A stretch of DNA of 64,000 nt from Toxoplasma gondii ME49 (taxonomy: Eukaryota; Apicomplexa; Conoidasida; Eucoccidiorida; Sarcocystidae), in assembly GCF_000006565.2 (NCBI RefSeq), contig NC_031479.1, forward strand, positions 4,242,289 to 4,306,288. The letters run 5' to 3'. The position numbers and the translations under genes were made by a program. Position 1 is the first letter of the stretch. Each line of letters opens with the position of its first letter. Shown piece by piece: positions 13,901-25,572 of the stretch. The notes beneath the pieces were generated by a model. That model did not search any database. It was not told the origin of the DNA and worked only from the letters and a program-made list of their open reading frames with translations.

Positions 13901-15221
13901 TTATGTATGTATGTATATGCTCATATACCGGCGCCAGTGTCCAGGGAGGCCTAGGAGACGAGCAAAGACGCCTTACCGGATAACGCCGAGGACGAGAACG
14001 AGTTCTGTCAAGATGACAGTGAGTCGCTGGAACCACACGCATGCGGGACTGGCGTAATTTTCGTTTTCAACCTGCAGCGAAAACGCATGCGGCAACGGCA
14101 ACCGCTGAGTATTTCAGCGACATCACAGGAAATGATTCTCGTGTCATTTCTAGGACCACAAACAGTGCTCTCTGCATTTTGTCCAGATTCTGTCAGCGAC
14201 CGGCAGGCGCGTTCCAGCCCCGGAACCACGCGCATACCCGACGCATACCGGCGTCTGTTCTTGGTGTACGTACACCGCGGAGAGGAGTGTAGGTACACCG
14301 CAGAAGGGAACTTACATACACATCAGAAGAGGATACGTACAAGTTGGTTGCACAGCTGTGGAAATCGACATTTTTTGGGTCCTACCTGAAGCATGGCGGG
14401 ATCGACGAAGCGGGCCGCTAGCGAGAGAAGGAACTCGAAGAAAGCGAAGAGAGGGGGATAGTCCAGCGTCCATTTAGAGGGAGAAGACTCCTGCAGCGTA
14501 AACGAGACATAAGACAGTGGAAAATGCAGTCCAGGCCAGAGTGTCGCGGCGACGTGTACAGTGGAAATCATGAGGAGGGAACTGGCCGCGCAGAGAGATA
14601 GAGACACAAGACCTAGCAAGCCGATGGAGAGAAGGACAGTGGCGCGAAAAAATGGCCGAGGAAAAGATTGCACATCGTTTATACGAAAACAAAAGTGGAG
14701 GAGAGAAAGACATGAAAAAGTCCATACCTTCTTGTACCAGGTCGAAAGCGGCTGACTCGCCGTGATCGCAAGCCAGTTGCGGTGGACCTCGAAGTCCGTG
14801 CTTCGGCTGTACATGCACCAGAGCCAGAAAAGAGATCAAGCGGGCGCCGGCTCCCCATCGTTCCTAGACGCAGCATTCTGTTTCCCCAAAAAGCAGCGGC
14901 TGCCTCCTACAGCGTTCCACGGCTGCGTTTTCCCTGTCCCTATAACCGCGGTCGTTCTATTCTTCACTTGATTGCGTGCGATTCAAAAAATGCTTTTTGA
15001 AGACTGTGGAATCCTCCCATCGGGGAAGACCGTTCGCCGCCGAGAGGCCCAGCAGTAAGGGGAAAAACAAGGTGTATGTACACTTCGGCCACGAAACTCC
15101 AACCCTAGCACAGCTGGCTCTAAGAAACGACGACGAACTACGAGCGACGTCACTACGCATATGCCTGTCTATACACTCCTGGACCAACATATCTACATAC
15201 GAAGAGTGTTATATGTATACA

Positions 15222-15263
<42 letters not shown>

Positions 15264-15656
15264 TACATTTGGATCACGAGACACTCGCAGATGAAGAAGC
15301 AAGGCGCAGTTACCGATATCTTTATACATAAAATATATACACATATAGATATGTATACAGAATCTAAATACATACAATGCTCACCTATATATATGTATAT
15401 ATATGCATGTGTATATATATACATATATGTAAATATGGACTTACTATGCGGGTATGAGGAGCAACCTGATGAGGGCGGCAGCAGCGACGATCCAGGGCCA
15501 AGCTGCGCATGCACCATTTTTGTCTGAGAACGTCGGACGTTTGGTTGGGGTCCCGATTTCTCCAGGAAAGAGTCCTGCTGCCTTTGTCGTGAGACACGCG
15601 TGGGCGTCACCATCCTCCACTGCTGGAGAAGCGACTTCACTTCGTTTTTTCTTCAT
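5776..15656 (-). CDS. ALG8: ALG8: dolichyl-P-Glc:Glc1Man-GlcNAc2-PP-dolichol alpha-1,3-glucosyltransferase
   Basis: ER polytopic enzyme of the ALG6/ALG8 (GT57) family, adding the second glucose to the lipid-linked N-glycan precursor. Exons on the minus strand, 5' to 3': 15656-15445, 14806-14728, 14490-14386, 14071-13977, ~13499-13291, 12891-12824, 11998-11930, 11550-11274, 10406-10290, 9256-9093, 8531-8395, ~7913-7678, 6881-5776. The model gives about 957 residues against 526 in human. Family landmarks are in order: YRSTDFEVHRNWLAIT, WTLDYPPLFAFFEF, LLIVD joined to HIHFQYNGFLLG, LLLKHIFLYV joined to APVYVVFLL, GRLFPFGRGL, and TGWHVHEKAIL. HIHFQYNG rather than GHFQYN favours ALG8 over ALG6. 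The extra length is a charged repeat (exon 5), a loop in exon 8, and about 230 hydrophilic residues in exon 13. Starts of exons 5, 10 and 12 are uncertain by a few codons. The start was chosen at MKKKRSEV. Confidence 0.9.
8937..8962. repeat. (TA)n microsatellite in ALG8 intron
   Basis: TA run flanked by degenerate TATA/CATA sequence (about 8878-9030), inside the intron between ALG8 exons 10 and 11. Confidence 0.85.
13389..13469 (-). repeat. 27-bp coding minisatellite, three copies, in ALG8 exon 5
   Basis: Three consecutive 27-bp units start at 13389, 13416 and 13443. On the minus strand each encodes a nine-residue unit of the type EEARRGEDS. The array sits just upstream of the membrane segment VALLLVLFNAGLLIVD, in a loop that is not conserved in other ALG8 proteins. 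Being a multiple of three, it can change copy number without breaking the frame. Confidence 0.85.
14263..14299. repeat. tandem pair of GTGTA-N2-TACACC elements in ALG8 intron 3
   Basis: A perfect 14-bp palindrome GGTGTACGTACACC (14263-14276) is followed by GTGTAGGTACACC (14287-14299), and both continue with CGC. The pair lies in the intron between ALG8 exons 3 and 4. Confidence 0.6.
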
Positions 15657-17858
15657 CTTTTTGAGACGAACAAATAAGGAAATTGGCACAGATGGCGACG
15701 GCGCGCCTCGCTCACGCTCTCTCTTGGGGAAGGCAGAGGAGAGAGATGCGAGGAAAACGCAGAAACGAAGAAAACGGAGATGACAAAGAAGCGAGGACTC
15801 TCTCACATTGTCGTTCACTCTGCTCCTTCTTCTTCCTCTGTCCTCTTGTGCATATCTTATTCCTCCCTCCTCCAAGCCCTCTTCCTGCTCTCTGCTTCCT
15901 GTGTTCTTCCTCGTTTCCTCTTCCTTATGTCTTCTTTCCCTCTTCTGCTTGCTCTCTTTTTTCAGAAGACGACAGGCAACGAGAGAGGTGTGGACCCTCG
16001 TCTGTCATTCTGTGGACCTCCGCCACAAAGGGAAGAAGAGGACGCAGAGGAAAGACGCGGGATTTTAGTGAACTCGTTTTCTTCCACGAAAGAGAGATCT
16101 TGTCGGAGTTCTTGCAGACGGTGGCCGCGCTTGTTCACGATACCCTGAGACTCCTGTATTCATCATCCCCCAACCTCCCTCTCGCCAAAAATGCAGACAC
16201 TCAGCGAAATGGAAAGCTGCAAAAACGGAAGGCACAGAGGTCGATCAAGCGAAGGAGCTGCAGACCGGACCGAGTCAGCTGTACAAACACGTGAGTCCCT
16301 GTGGACAAGTCTGGGCTCACACAGATGTAGAGTCACCTAGACATTTATATACACACATGCATAAACGCATACGCGCATGCATGTACATACACGCTTACAC
16401 CCAGACACGTACAACATGCACATTTGAGTGACATATCTGAAATAGTGGAAAAAAGCGAACAGCAAGTGAACTGAGGTCGTTTCCAGCGCAGCTGGATAAA
16501 CAGCGAGATGCACACGCATGCAGGGGAAGAGAGGAGCTGGCCACTGTGTAGCGACGGCTGCGGGCCTACATAGACACGAATTTTCGAGGAAGCTGAACCC
16601 CCGAATCCTTTCTCTTCCTCCTTCCGAGAGATGTGACTCAAGACTAGACGAAACACGTTCAAGCGACGCTTTCACTCTTGCAAAGAAGCCCCAGTGGATT
16701 GACTGCGCCTTCTCGCGCGGTCCACTGTTCCGCATGCACCGCGTTCTCTCCCGTGTTCGGCTTATATTCCGACGCAATCTGAGTCAGTCTCGGGAGGAGA
16801 GCCCGGAGCATTCGTCCTGCGTTTTTACACCGCTTTCCCGACCTTCTTTTCTCCGTTCGCCGTTCCGTCGCGTGTACATGCAGGAGTTCACGGCGTTGTC
16901 TGCTTATTTGTCTTTCGTGCTTCTGGGGAAATGCGCTTCGCTTCGTGATCTCTGCCCCTCGTCCCCTCGTTTCTTCCGGGAGGAGCTCCCCGAGAGGACG
17001 CGTTTCTTCGGCAGAGGCAAGTGAGTTTTCGCTGTCTCTGCTTCATTGTGAGTCCCCGTCTCGAAATTATTGCCGTAAAAGTCGAGGAAAGCGTCTCGCG
17101 CTCACGCCCCGCTTCTTCCTGCTCTGCTCTCTCCCCTCCGCTCTCGTCTTTTCTCTCTGCCATTTGCTTGCTTGGCGGCAGGAAACCGTACAGGGGTGTC
17201 GAGCGCGAGAGGAAAATACGAGCAAGTGAACACCGCAGAACGAGGAAGAGCCAGGGTCCGCAGACGGCCAGACCGGGAGTGGCGGCGAGGAAGAAGCAGA
17301 CAACGCTGAATGCGAGGGAAGGCGGAAAGAGGAGGGAGAGAACTGTGAGCACCTCGTCTTCTTCCTTTTTTTTTTGCTCCCGCTCTTTCCGTGTCTTCAA
17401 CTCCTCTCCTCAGCGGTCCGCCTCAGGTGTCGCCGTGATACAGGACTTCTCCGACGCCTCCGAGTCTGCGTCTCCGTCGACCCTTTCTCCGATCGACTGG
17501 GCTCTGTATTTTCGCTTTCGTTTCCGTCTCTCTCATCTCGTGTGTCTCTCTCATCTAGTGTCTCTGTTCTCGCCTGCTCCACCGTCCTTCTCCCGCGCTG
17601 TTTTGTGCCGTTTCTTCCGCCCTCTGCTGCTTGGCTTCGTTTTCCTCGTCTTCTTTCGCGTCCTCTTTCTTCCTCCGGTACTTCTCCCTCCGCGATTCTT
17701 CTCGTCTCTTCTGCAGGCTGTGCCTTTCCTCTGCTTCTCTTGCCTGGTCCCTGCCTTTTCTCTCCCTCGCGTCTTCAAGTCTGTTCACCCGTTCTTCGTG
17801 CTTCTCCTCCCTCTCTTGATTTCCTGTTTTCGTCTCCTCCGCTCCCAGACTTTCCACG
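15657..17858. other. divergent promoter / 5' UTR region between ALG8 and SF3B2
   Basis: About 2.2 kb separate the two start codons. It has pyrimidine-rich stretches typical of coccidian 5' UTRs, especially 17360-17850 before the SF3B2 ATG. GCATGC-containing sites occur near 16378, 16515, 16733 and 16878. A CGGCTTATATTCCG element is annotated separately. Open frames running through here show no domain and are treated as non-coding. Confidence 0.5.
16756..16772 (+). promoter_or_regulatory. TTCGGCTTATATTCCGA element upstream of SF3B2
   Basis: The sequence has TCGG/CCGA inverted arms around CTTATATT. From memory it closely resembles the TRP-2 motif (TCGGCTTATATTCGG) described in T. gondii ribosomal-protein promoters. 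It lies 1.09 kb upstream of the SF3B2 ATG and 1.10 kb upstream of the ALG8 ATG, so either or both could use it. Function here is inferred only. Confidence 0.5.
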
Positions 17859-20800
17859 ATGGCGACGGAGAGTGCGTCTGCGCTGTCCAACGGGACTTCC
17901 GCCGACAGGGGCGCTTCGCAAGAAGGCCTTTCGTCGGCGCTGAAGGAGCTCCGGAAGCAGAACCCCGGGGAAGTGTCGAAGCTCCTGCGGCTGCTGAAGA
18001 GGAAGAAGGCCAGACAGAACCGGGGACAGAGACAGCTGCAGAGCGCGGTGGAGGCCGAGCGCGAGCAACTGAGGAAGTGCGTTTCGCTCAAGTCGTCGGG
18101 CCGCCAGCTCCTTGGAGCCCCGCAGCCGATGGGGGGACGGAGACACCTCCGCGGGGGGGGTCAGCGCGCGGGGACTCTCGCAGACGCGATCGACGAGGGT
18201 GACGAAGATGAGACCGAGAGCGAAGACGAGGGGGAGTCTCCGAAGCGCGCAGACGGAGCGCAGGGCCTCGCTTCGACGACCGAGCCGGGAGAGAGCTCCG
18301 AGGAAGAAGAGACGAGCGTCGGGGACGCAGTGGAAGTCGAGTACGTGGTCGCCGACGAGACGGAAGGCCCGAACGGAGACGTCGCGAGGGAGTTCTTCGG
18401 TGAGGTCTTCGACCGATTCAGAACCGCTGAGGAAGAGGAAGAAGAGGAAGAAGAAGAGGAAGAGGAAGAGGAAGGCGTCAGGGAGAAGGGCCAGGATCTC
18501 ACGCTTGAGGACGAAGACGAGGACGAGAGCGAGGACGCACCGAAGGCGGAGAAAGGAAAGAAACTCACGAAGAAACAGAAGAAGCTGATGAGTCGACCCT
18601 CGCTCGCGGAACTGAAGCAAAAGACGAACCGCCCAGACATGGTCGAAATCTGGGATACCACCAGCAGCGACCCAGAATTCCTCGTCTACCTCAAGGGGTT
18701 GCGAAACACAGTTGCAGTCCCCCTCCACTGGTCACAGAAACGCAGATATCTTCAGTGGAAAAGAGGATTCGAAAAACCTCCGTTCAAACTGCCTCGTAAG
18801 TTTGTTTCAGGGAGCTCTGCCCATCCCGTGCGTGTCTGCTTCTCAGACATACGCTTTTGTTAGGCGGGGTTGTTGTTTCGTCGTTTCCTCTGCACCCGTC
18901 GCTTTCTTCCTCTTTTCGATGCTCTACTGTCTCTCTTCTCCCTTTATTCTGCCGTCGTCTGTCCCTTTATTCTGCCGTCTTCTGTCCCTTGTTCTCGCTT
19001 CTGCATTTCTGTCTCGTTCTGCGCTTGTTCTACCGGGTGCTTCTGGATGCAGGGAAGGCGGGAGAAACTCCCGCCTCCAGCCTAAAGCGGAGCCGCGAAG
19101 GAACTCATTGTCTGTCTCCTCGCGTGTCTCGGTAGGGACTGCGGCTCTGCTTTTTTCTTCCGTGCTCCTTCGCTGCATGGTCCGTCTCTCGCCTGCGTGT
19201 CTCCAACTGTGGTGTATGTACAGCTCACATCGAGGCGACGAAGATCAGCGAGGTCCGCTCGGCGTTGGTCGAGGCGGAGAGTCAGAAAAGTCTCCGCCAG
19301 AGAATGAGGGAGAAAGTTCGGCCGAAGCAGAACCGCCTCGCCATCGACTATCAGGTGCGGACTAGAGAACGACTGGAGGCGTTTGAAGTTCTGTTTCAGG
19401 CGATCGAAAATCGTGGCGTCTTTGCGGCGATCGCATAGTTCAAGAAATGCTTTTCTTTTGTGCGGTTCCACTGGCCAGAAGAGTCTGCCGTCTTCTCTCG
19501 CAGTTCTCTCTCTTCTTCCCCGGCGGTCCTTTGTCGTGCATTTTCTCTCGCGTTGGCCTCTACTCACTCCACGATCTCCTTTGCGTCCTTGCCCCCGGTC
19601 TCTTATTTCTGCGGTCGCCTCCTGCTGCGATTTCTCCTCTTTCTGGAGGCCTAGGGCGTTTCTCGCCCTTACGTTCGTCTGCACCCCACGAACACCGGGT
19701 TGGCTTTTTGTTTGCCTGGCACTTGCTTAGTGACTGAGTTGACGTGGTGGCCAGGACGAAGAGTCGAACTTGGATCTGGTCGACGGAGAGATCTGAAAGT
19801 CCCTTGTTCTCTCTGGGTGACCCGCGCGTTGCTGGCGTCTCTGTTTCCTGTTTCTTTGCTGCGCAGGTGCTCCACGACTGTTTCTTCAAGCACGCAGTGA
19901 AGCCGGCACTCACGGGCTTCGGCGATTTGTACTACGAAGGCAAAGAATTCGAAAAGAAGAACCGAAACTTCACTCCAGGGCAACTCTCCGATCGCCTCAA
20001 GCAAGCGCTCGGCATGGGCCCTCTTGCACCTACACCATGGCTGATCAACATGCAGAGGTGAGGAGGTTTTCGAGCAACGAGAGAGCACGTGCTCGCTTCA
20101 GAAATGTATCTGTCGATGTACACTACCCCTTCCTTTTCGCTGACTCTTCCCTTCTATCATCTTCGTTCTTCCTCTCTCCGTTTTGATCTTTGCACTATCG
20201 CTGTCTTCGCGTTCGCAGTGTCGCAAGTCGTGCGTCTCCGAGTGTGGTCGCCCACTGCTTCTCTCTTCTTCTCTCCTGTCCACTCTTCTCTTTCTCTCTC
20301 TTCCCTGTTTTCTCCCCTTACCTGTATTTCTCTCCCTCTGTCCATCTCCCCCCTTTTTCTTTTTCTTTTTTTCCCAGTGTCCAACTCCTCTTTTCACTTT
20401 GATGCCTGGTTTTTCGTCCTCTCCTCATATGCGTCTAGTCCCTACTGTCTGTGTATGTAGATACGGTCCGCCGCCGGCGTATCCGCGGCTGAAGCTGCCT
20501 GGACTGAACGCGCCGATTCCCGCGGGGTGTACGTACGGCTACCACGCAGGCGGGTGGGGGAAGCCGCCCGTGAATGAATTCGGTCAACCGCTCTTCGACG
20601 CTGAGGGCGAGGAAGTCGCGGCAGAGGAGGAAGAGCCTGAACAGGTTCCTAGCTTGCTCTGGGGAGAGCTCCCGGACCTTGGAGAGGAAGAGGAGGAAGA
20701 GGAGGAAGGTGAGCACGCGCGAAACTGCGAGGTACAGGCAGAAGACCCGACACGCGAAAGGGGGTGGGGAAGAGAGGGGCAGCAGAAGAAAGAAGAGAAG

Positions 20801-22990
20801 AAAACGAAGGTGACAGGACTGAGATAGAGGAACGACAAGAGGGGGTAGAGATGAGAACAGACGTGATAAAGGCTGAGGAACCTCCACAGCAAATGCGAAG
20901 AAAAACACAGGAGAGGGAAGGAGACGAAGAACTCTGGATTGCCATGTCGACACTTTCTCGTTGCCTTTGTTTTGCGTCTTTTTCAGCTGGAGAGGGGAAG
21001 GAAGGCGCCCAGGCAGGAGTAAGTTTTCTCCACTTCCGCGAGCGAAGAGCCCTTGGAAAATCGCAGACGACGAAGAAATGCGCAATTTCTGTGTCTTCTT
21101 TCGAGTGTCTGTCCAGAAGAGAACTGTCAAGCGAACCGGCTGTGTGGGGACGTGCCCTCGTCTGCTCAGTGTAACCGTGCTTCTGTCGATCTTCCAGGCA
21201 TCTTCGCGTGCTCTGGTCTCTTTTCAAATGTATCGCCGTCTCTCTTTCTTTCCGCATCTCTTCTTCCCCATCTACATCTCTATAGGTATACGTGAATGCA
21301 CATGTTTATTGCTAAATCCACTGATCCATCTTTATATCAATGCATGCAGGTGTATCGTGACTCACACAAGAGGCAGATCGCCGGTGCTCTGGATGGGCGA
21401 CCCTGGACCCCAGCTGTAGAGGCTTCTTTTTCTCTGTCATCGAGCCCTCGCGTTTTCAGGTTGCAGGTGGGGAGACGCCGTTCTTGGAGGGGATTTCGAG
21501 TTTGGGAGGCGCGACGTCTCTGTCTTCGGGTCTGGATTCTCCAGCCTCGTTCGACCTGCGGCGACGCCCAGACGGCGCTTCCTCCGTCGCGTCTTCGGCA
21601 AAACCGTACACGATTCTGACCCCGCAAGACGTGCCTGTGGGCCAGCAGCAAGGTCAGCTGTTCGGCGTCAAACACACCTACAAAATTCCCTCGACTTTGC
21701 CCGGAAACGCGGGCACCGCCACTCCCAGCGGCCATCTCACCCCGCGCAATCTGCTCTCCGGCGCGGCCACGCCTTCGGGTGTACGTACACCCTTCACGGG
21801 CGGCGCGCGGACGCCCCTTGTCGGCCCCGGCGGCTCTGCGTCCTTCGGCTCCGCGCCGGGCACGCCGTTCCTGGGCGGCGCGAGCGGCGCGCAAACCCCA
21901 GCGAGAGGCGCAGGCTTCCGGACTCCCGCCGGCGTCACCGTCAGTTTGAATCCAAACGAAATGGGTACGTGCAGCCTGGCAAACAGACGCGAAAACGCAC
22001 AGAAAACAACGCATTATCTATCTACCTATATATGTATATATGTGTATATATGTATATTCATTTGCTTTGGGTGTACACATGTGGGCGTACACAAAGACAT
22101 ATGTTCGTATGTATACATGTTTATATATCTTTATGTATATATATGTATATATATTTGTCGAAGGATATATCTCCGAGAAGTGTGTGCTTGCGTGTCTGAG
22201 GTAGGATGGGGTATGTTTTTGTTCTGTGCAAAGTTGGATTCTTGTGCTGTTTTCTTCTCGTCTTCAGAGCAAGAGGGTGTCTTCACTGCCGACGTCATTC
22301 GCCAGCAGCTCCGTCAGCATGAGGAAGCCGCCGCGCGTGCGAAGCAGGCCGCTGGCCAAGTCGACCCTGCAGACAGTGAGGCATTCGAGAACTTCCAGCA
22401 AACGCAAGAAGAAAGGAGAGGAAATTTGCCGTAGTTGTCGAGCGGAGTGCGAAGAACAGCCTCAGAAGAAAGGAGACGGGCACGCATGAAATGACACAAA
22501 GAGGAGATGAAAGGCACCCGAAAGAGTTTAGCGCAGTGAACAGTCAGAGGCAGTGGCGAAGAGGGGGGTAGCTCTAAAACACCTGCACTGAGTCCCTCAA
22601 GGTTTCAGTTTTTCAAAAAGTTCTTTCGCCATATTGATGATAAGAAATTGTGTTACATTGACGAGAAGGTTTTTTGACCTTGCGGGTTTGAGCGTGACTG
22701 GAAGGTGGATGTACACGGAGTGAGTAGGAAGAGCTTGAGAGGACGAGGAAGGAGGAAGGATGGGGAGCTGGAAGTGCAGATTTTCCGTGCGTGCTGTCCA
22801 TTCGCTTGTTCGGCTGGCGCTCTTCCAGGGTCTGGAAAAGGTTGGTTTTCTGCCGTAGTGGCGACGCGTTGCATCGAAAGTCCATTTCTGCCTTTTTTCT
22901 GGATCTGCAGCGCGCAAGAGGAAGGGCGACGAAATTCGAGGCACGCAGACAGTCACAAAGTCGAAGAAGAAGAAGCAATTCAAATTTTAA
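17859..22990 (+). CDS. SF3B2: SF3B2 / SAP145, splicing factor 3b subunit 2
   Basis: This U2 snRNP SF3b subunit acts in branch-site recognition in the nucleus. Exons are 17859-18795, 19224-19354, 19867-20057, 20461-20708, 21467-21964, 22268-22375 and 22911-22990; phases close to give 730 residues (human 895). Exon 1 holds KKLTKKQKKLMSRPSLAELK, then the DUF382 core VAVPLHWSQKRRYLQWKRG and EKPPFKLP. Exon 2 has LRQRMREKVRPKQNRLAIDY; exon 3 GDLYYEGKEFE and the start of the PSP region, ending PTPWLINMQR; exon 4 YGPPPAYPRLKLPGLNAPIP and GYHAGGWGKPPV. Exon 5 has a TP-rich segment, and exon 7 ends KSKKKKQFKF, like human KKYKEFKF. Acidic runs lie near residues 120-200 and at the end of exon 4. I see no N-terminal SAP domain. 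The start codon follows a purine-poor leader with a good context. Confidence 0.95.
21777..21792. repeat. 16-bp palindrome GGGTGTACGTACACCC within SF3B2 exon 5
   Basis: Perfect palindrome of the same family as those at 3794, 14263 and 23081. Here it is coding and specifies part of the SGVRTP repeat, so codon constraint alone could explain it. Confidence 0.6.
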
Positions 22991-23080
22991 GTCTTCGCGG
23001 CGAGCGTCTCGTCCCCGTCGTCTCCGCTGTCAAAGGCTTCTGCATTTGCTGGTGGGAGCGCCCCCCCCCCCGTTCGCTGC

Positions 23081-23094
23081 GGTGTACGTACACC
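23081..23094. repeat. 14-bp palindrome GGTGTACGTACACC
   Basis: Exact copy of the palindrome at 14263-14276, located 91 bp downstream of the SF3B2 stop codon and therefore probably within its 3' UTR. Confidence 0.6.
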
Positions 23095-24458
23095 TCGTGC
23101 AGGGGCCAGGAACGGCGATGTGGCCGGCCCTGTTCGATTGACAGCTTCTTACTGTGCAGATTTGCATTTCTGTTTTCTCTCAGGATCGTCTCGTCGTGTG
23201 TTCGCCACTCCACTCCCGTCGCTGCGCATTTGCGCATCTTCTCTGTGTTTGTGGTACTGCGTCCAATTTGCTCGAAAGCTAGCGAAGGCCGATGAATCCT
23301 TGTCTTCCCGATCTTGCTGGAGTGGAATCTCTCTGTCGTCTTTCTCTTGCCTGCCGTTCCAATGCCGCCTCGCTGCTCCTCTCCTTTTTCTTTTGCAGAG
23401 AGGTAGTGTTTCCGATTTTCTCCATATGGTGGTATCCCCACTGACAGTGAAACTCCGTGCTTCGCGACTCTGCGTTTAAAACGCGTTCAGTGACTCTGCC
23501 CTCTGGCGGTGCTTGTCGCACGCAGCGAGAAGAGACACTCCGCGCTTCTTTTGATCTTGCAAGCCTTCACAGAGATGACCTTGCGAAAGCTTTGCCATGA
23601 AATCCCAAACTACCGATGCACAGCAGAAGAACCCCTACGTGGCCGCATGCGATGAGCGAAACAGGGGAGAAAAGCCAAGTGGAAATCCGATTTTTCTCAT
23701 GAACAGAGATTTCTCTACGCATTTGCAGTTGGGATATGGATAATTAAGAATCGCTGCGCTCTCACTCGAGTCATACCTTTCGGGTATCTCACCTAGAAGC
23801 CAAATGTGATACATGCACGGCATAACGCGGCATTTGACAGAGCCAGAGATACGTTCGATTCTGATTCAGAAGACATTATGGAACACAGATCAATAACCAC
23901 ACAGTACATCAATAATGCCAACTTCAAGATGTCCCCCTGCATACTAGAAGAAATTCTTGAATTTTCGATCGCGACACAGCCAACAGCCAGTCTTGTAAAT
24001 TTCACGTTTTCCACGAAGTCTATTTTATAGAGGCTTGAGACAGCGCCGCACTGCAAGTCAGACAAACTAAGTAAAGCTCGCGTGGCAGATTCTCCGTGTG
24101 ACCGCACCCGAGAAGACGCTCTCGCGTTCGGGATTTTGACGCAGGAAAACGACAAGGAGGAAAGGAATATCTTTCTACAGTTCCTGGCTGACTTCGAAGT
24201 GACGCACACGACACAGATGTCACCCGATCGCCTTGTTCCTCTTCTTCCCTTCTGTACACGTCGCCCACTGCTCCACCCATTCCGGTTCTCCAAACTTCTG
24301 TCGGCCGAAACGGGGACCGAGCGCATACAAGAATCATATAAACAAATACAATATAAATACATCTATATACATATGTTAGTATATAAATGTATATTAGTAA
24401 ATAGGTATACTTATATATTGGTTATATTTCTGTGCAGATGTATGTATGCAATGTACGT

Positions 24459-24508
24459 ATATATATATATATATATATATTTACATATATATATATATAT
24501 ATATTTAC

Positions 24509-24553
<45 letters not shown>
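24459..24553. repeat. compound (TA)n-(GA)n microsatellite
   Basis: Three TA blocks separated by TTACA-type interruptions, followed directly by about eleven GA units. Confidence 0.9.
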
Positions 24554-25572
24554 CAAAGGCAAAGAAGAAGGGTCAGGAGGAGAGAGACTAAGCACACCTC
24601 AAAGTGGAGAGAACTCTCAGGGAAGAAGGGTGAGTGGAGAGTTCCGCACACTCCCCAAGAGCAGGAGAGAAGAGCCGAGAAGGCCAGGCCCAGGAGAAAG
24701 CCAAGAACGCTGAGGGTCGCCCTCTGAGGAGAGATCGAAACTCAAAGAGAGAAGAAATGTGTGAGAGCACACGACGCTGAAACCTACGTTTCCCCAAGAG
24801 CCTCAGGAATAGGTGAAGCTGGAGTTCGTGTCAGTATTTTACCAGGAGAAAATCACAGACCATAACTAAAACATGGTGTGACTTCACAGATACCTGTAAA
24901 GATTGTGACGCAGTGCCGGGGTACCATCTTCTCCACGGAGAGGCACAATGAAACTCTATGCAGTTTGCATTTGCTTAGCTCTTCAGTTTGATATCCGTGC
25001 GAGATCCGGTAGGATAATGACATCCACCTTTTTTAGAACCTCCGTTGTTCCCAGTTGGTGTGTTGCAATTAGGCATGCGCCATCTTCAGGTCGAGCTGAT
25101 AGTCTTACGTTTTTATAGTGCCAGCGTCGTGGGTTGTGCGTCACCATCCCTGTGGACTGCTCAAGAAGCTAAAACTGCTGGAGTTTCACATCGGCCGGTA
25201 CTCCTGTGTGTTTTAACTCTGCAGGCGAAAGTGCGGTGGCTTTTTTCTGTCACTGTCAAGGATCGAAAGTCGCTACCAGTGAAATGACAAGAGGCACAAT
25301 CAACAGATTGTAGGCGAGAAAAATGGACGTTCTTGACACTCAACCTGCAACTCAACCTGCACAGCGTCAGGGGAGAGAGTGCGCTCTCTCTGGGGAACCA
25401 GGTTCTTTCCTCCACGGAAGAAAGTCTTTGTAGGGACTGGAATCCAGCAAGTCTTAAGAGGAGAGAAAATCTAAAAAACACTCCAAGACGAAAACACAGA
25501 CCAATGAAATTAAGAGACAATGCGTTCGTGACTGAACGCGAGCACCCAACTGTCCAAGCCGCCTTTCTCCGT

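Larger units (their letters stand above)
22991..25572. other. convergent 3' intergenic region, SF3B2 / RSL1D1
   Basis: No exon recognised on either strand over 2.6 kb. Contents: a C run (C12) at about 23060-23071, a GGTGTACGTACACC palindrome at 23081, and a compound TA/GA microsatellite at 24459-24553. It probably includes both 3' UTRs. Confidence 0.5.

Noticed and set aside
17021..18202. 393-codon plus-strand frame overlapping the SF3B2 start
   Set aside because: It is in a different frame from the clearly conserved SF3B2 exon 1, and its first half is pyrimidine-rich leader. No domain is visible.
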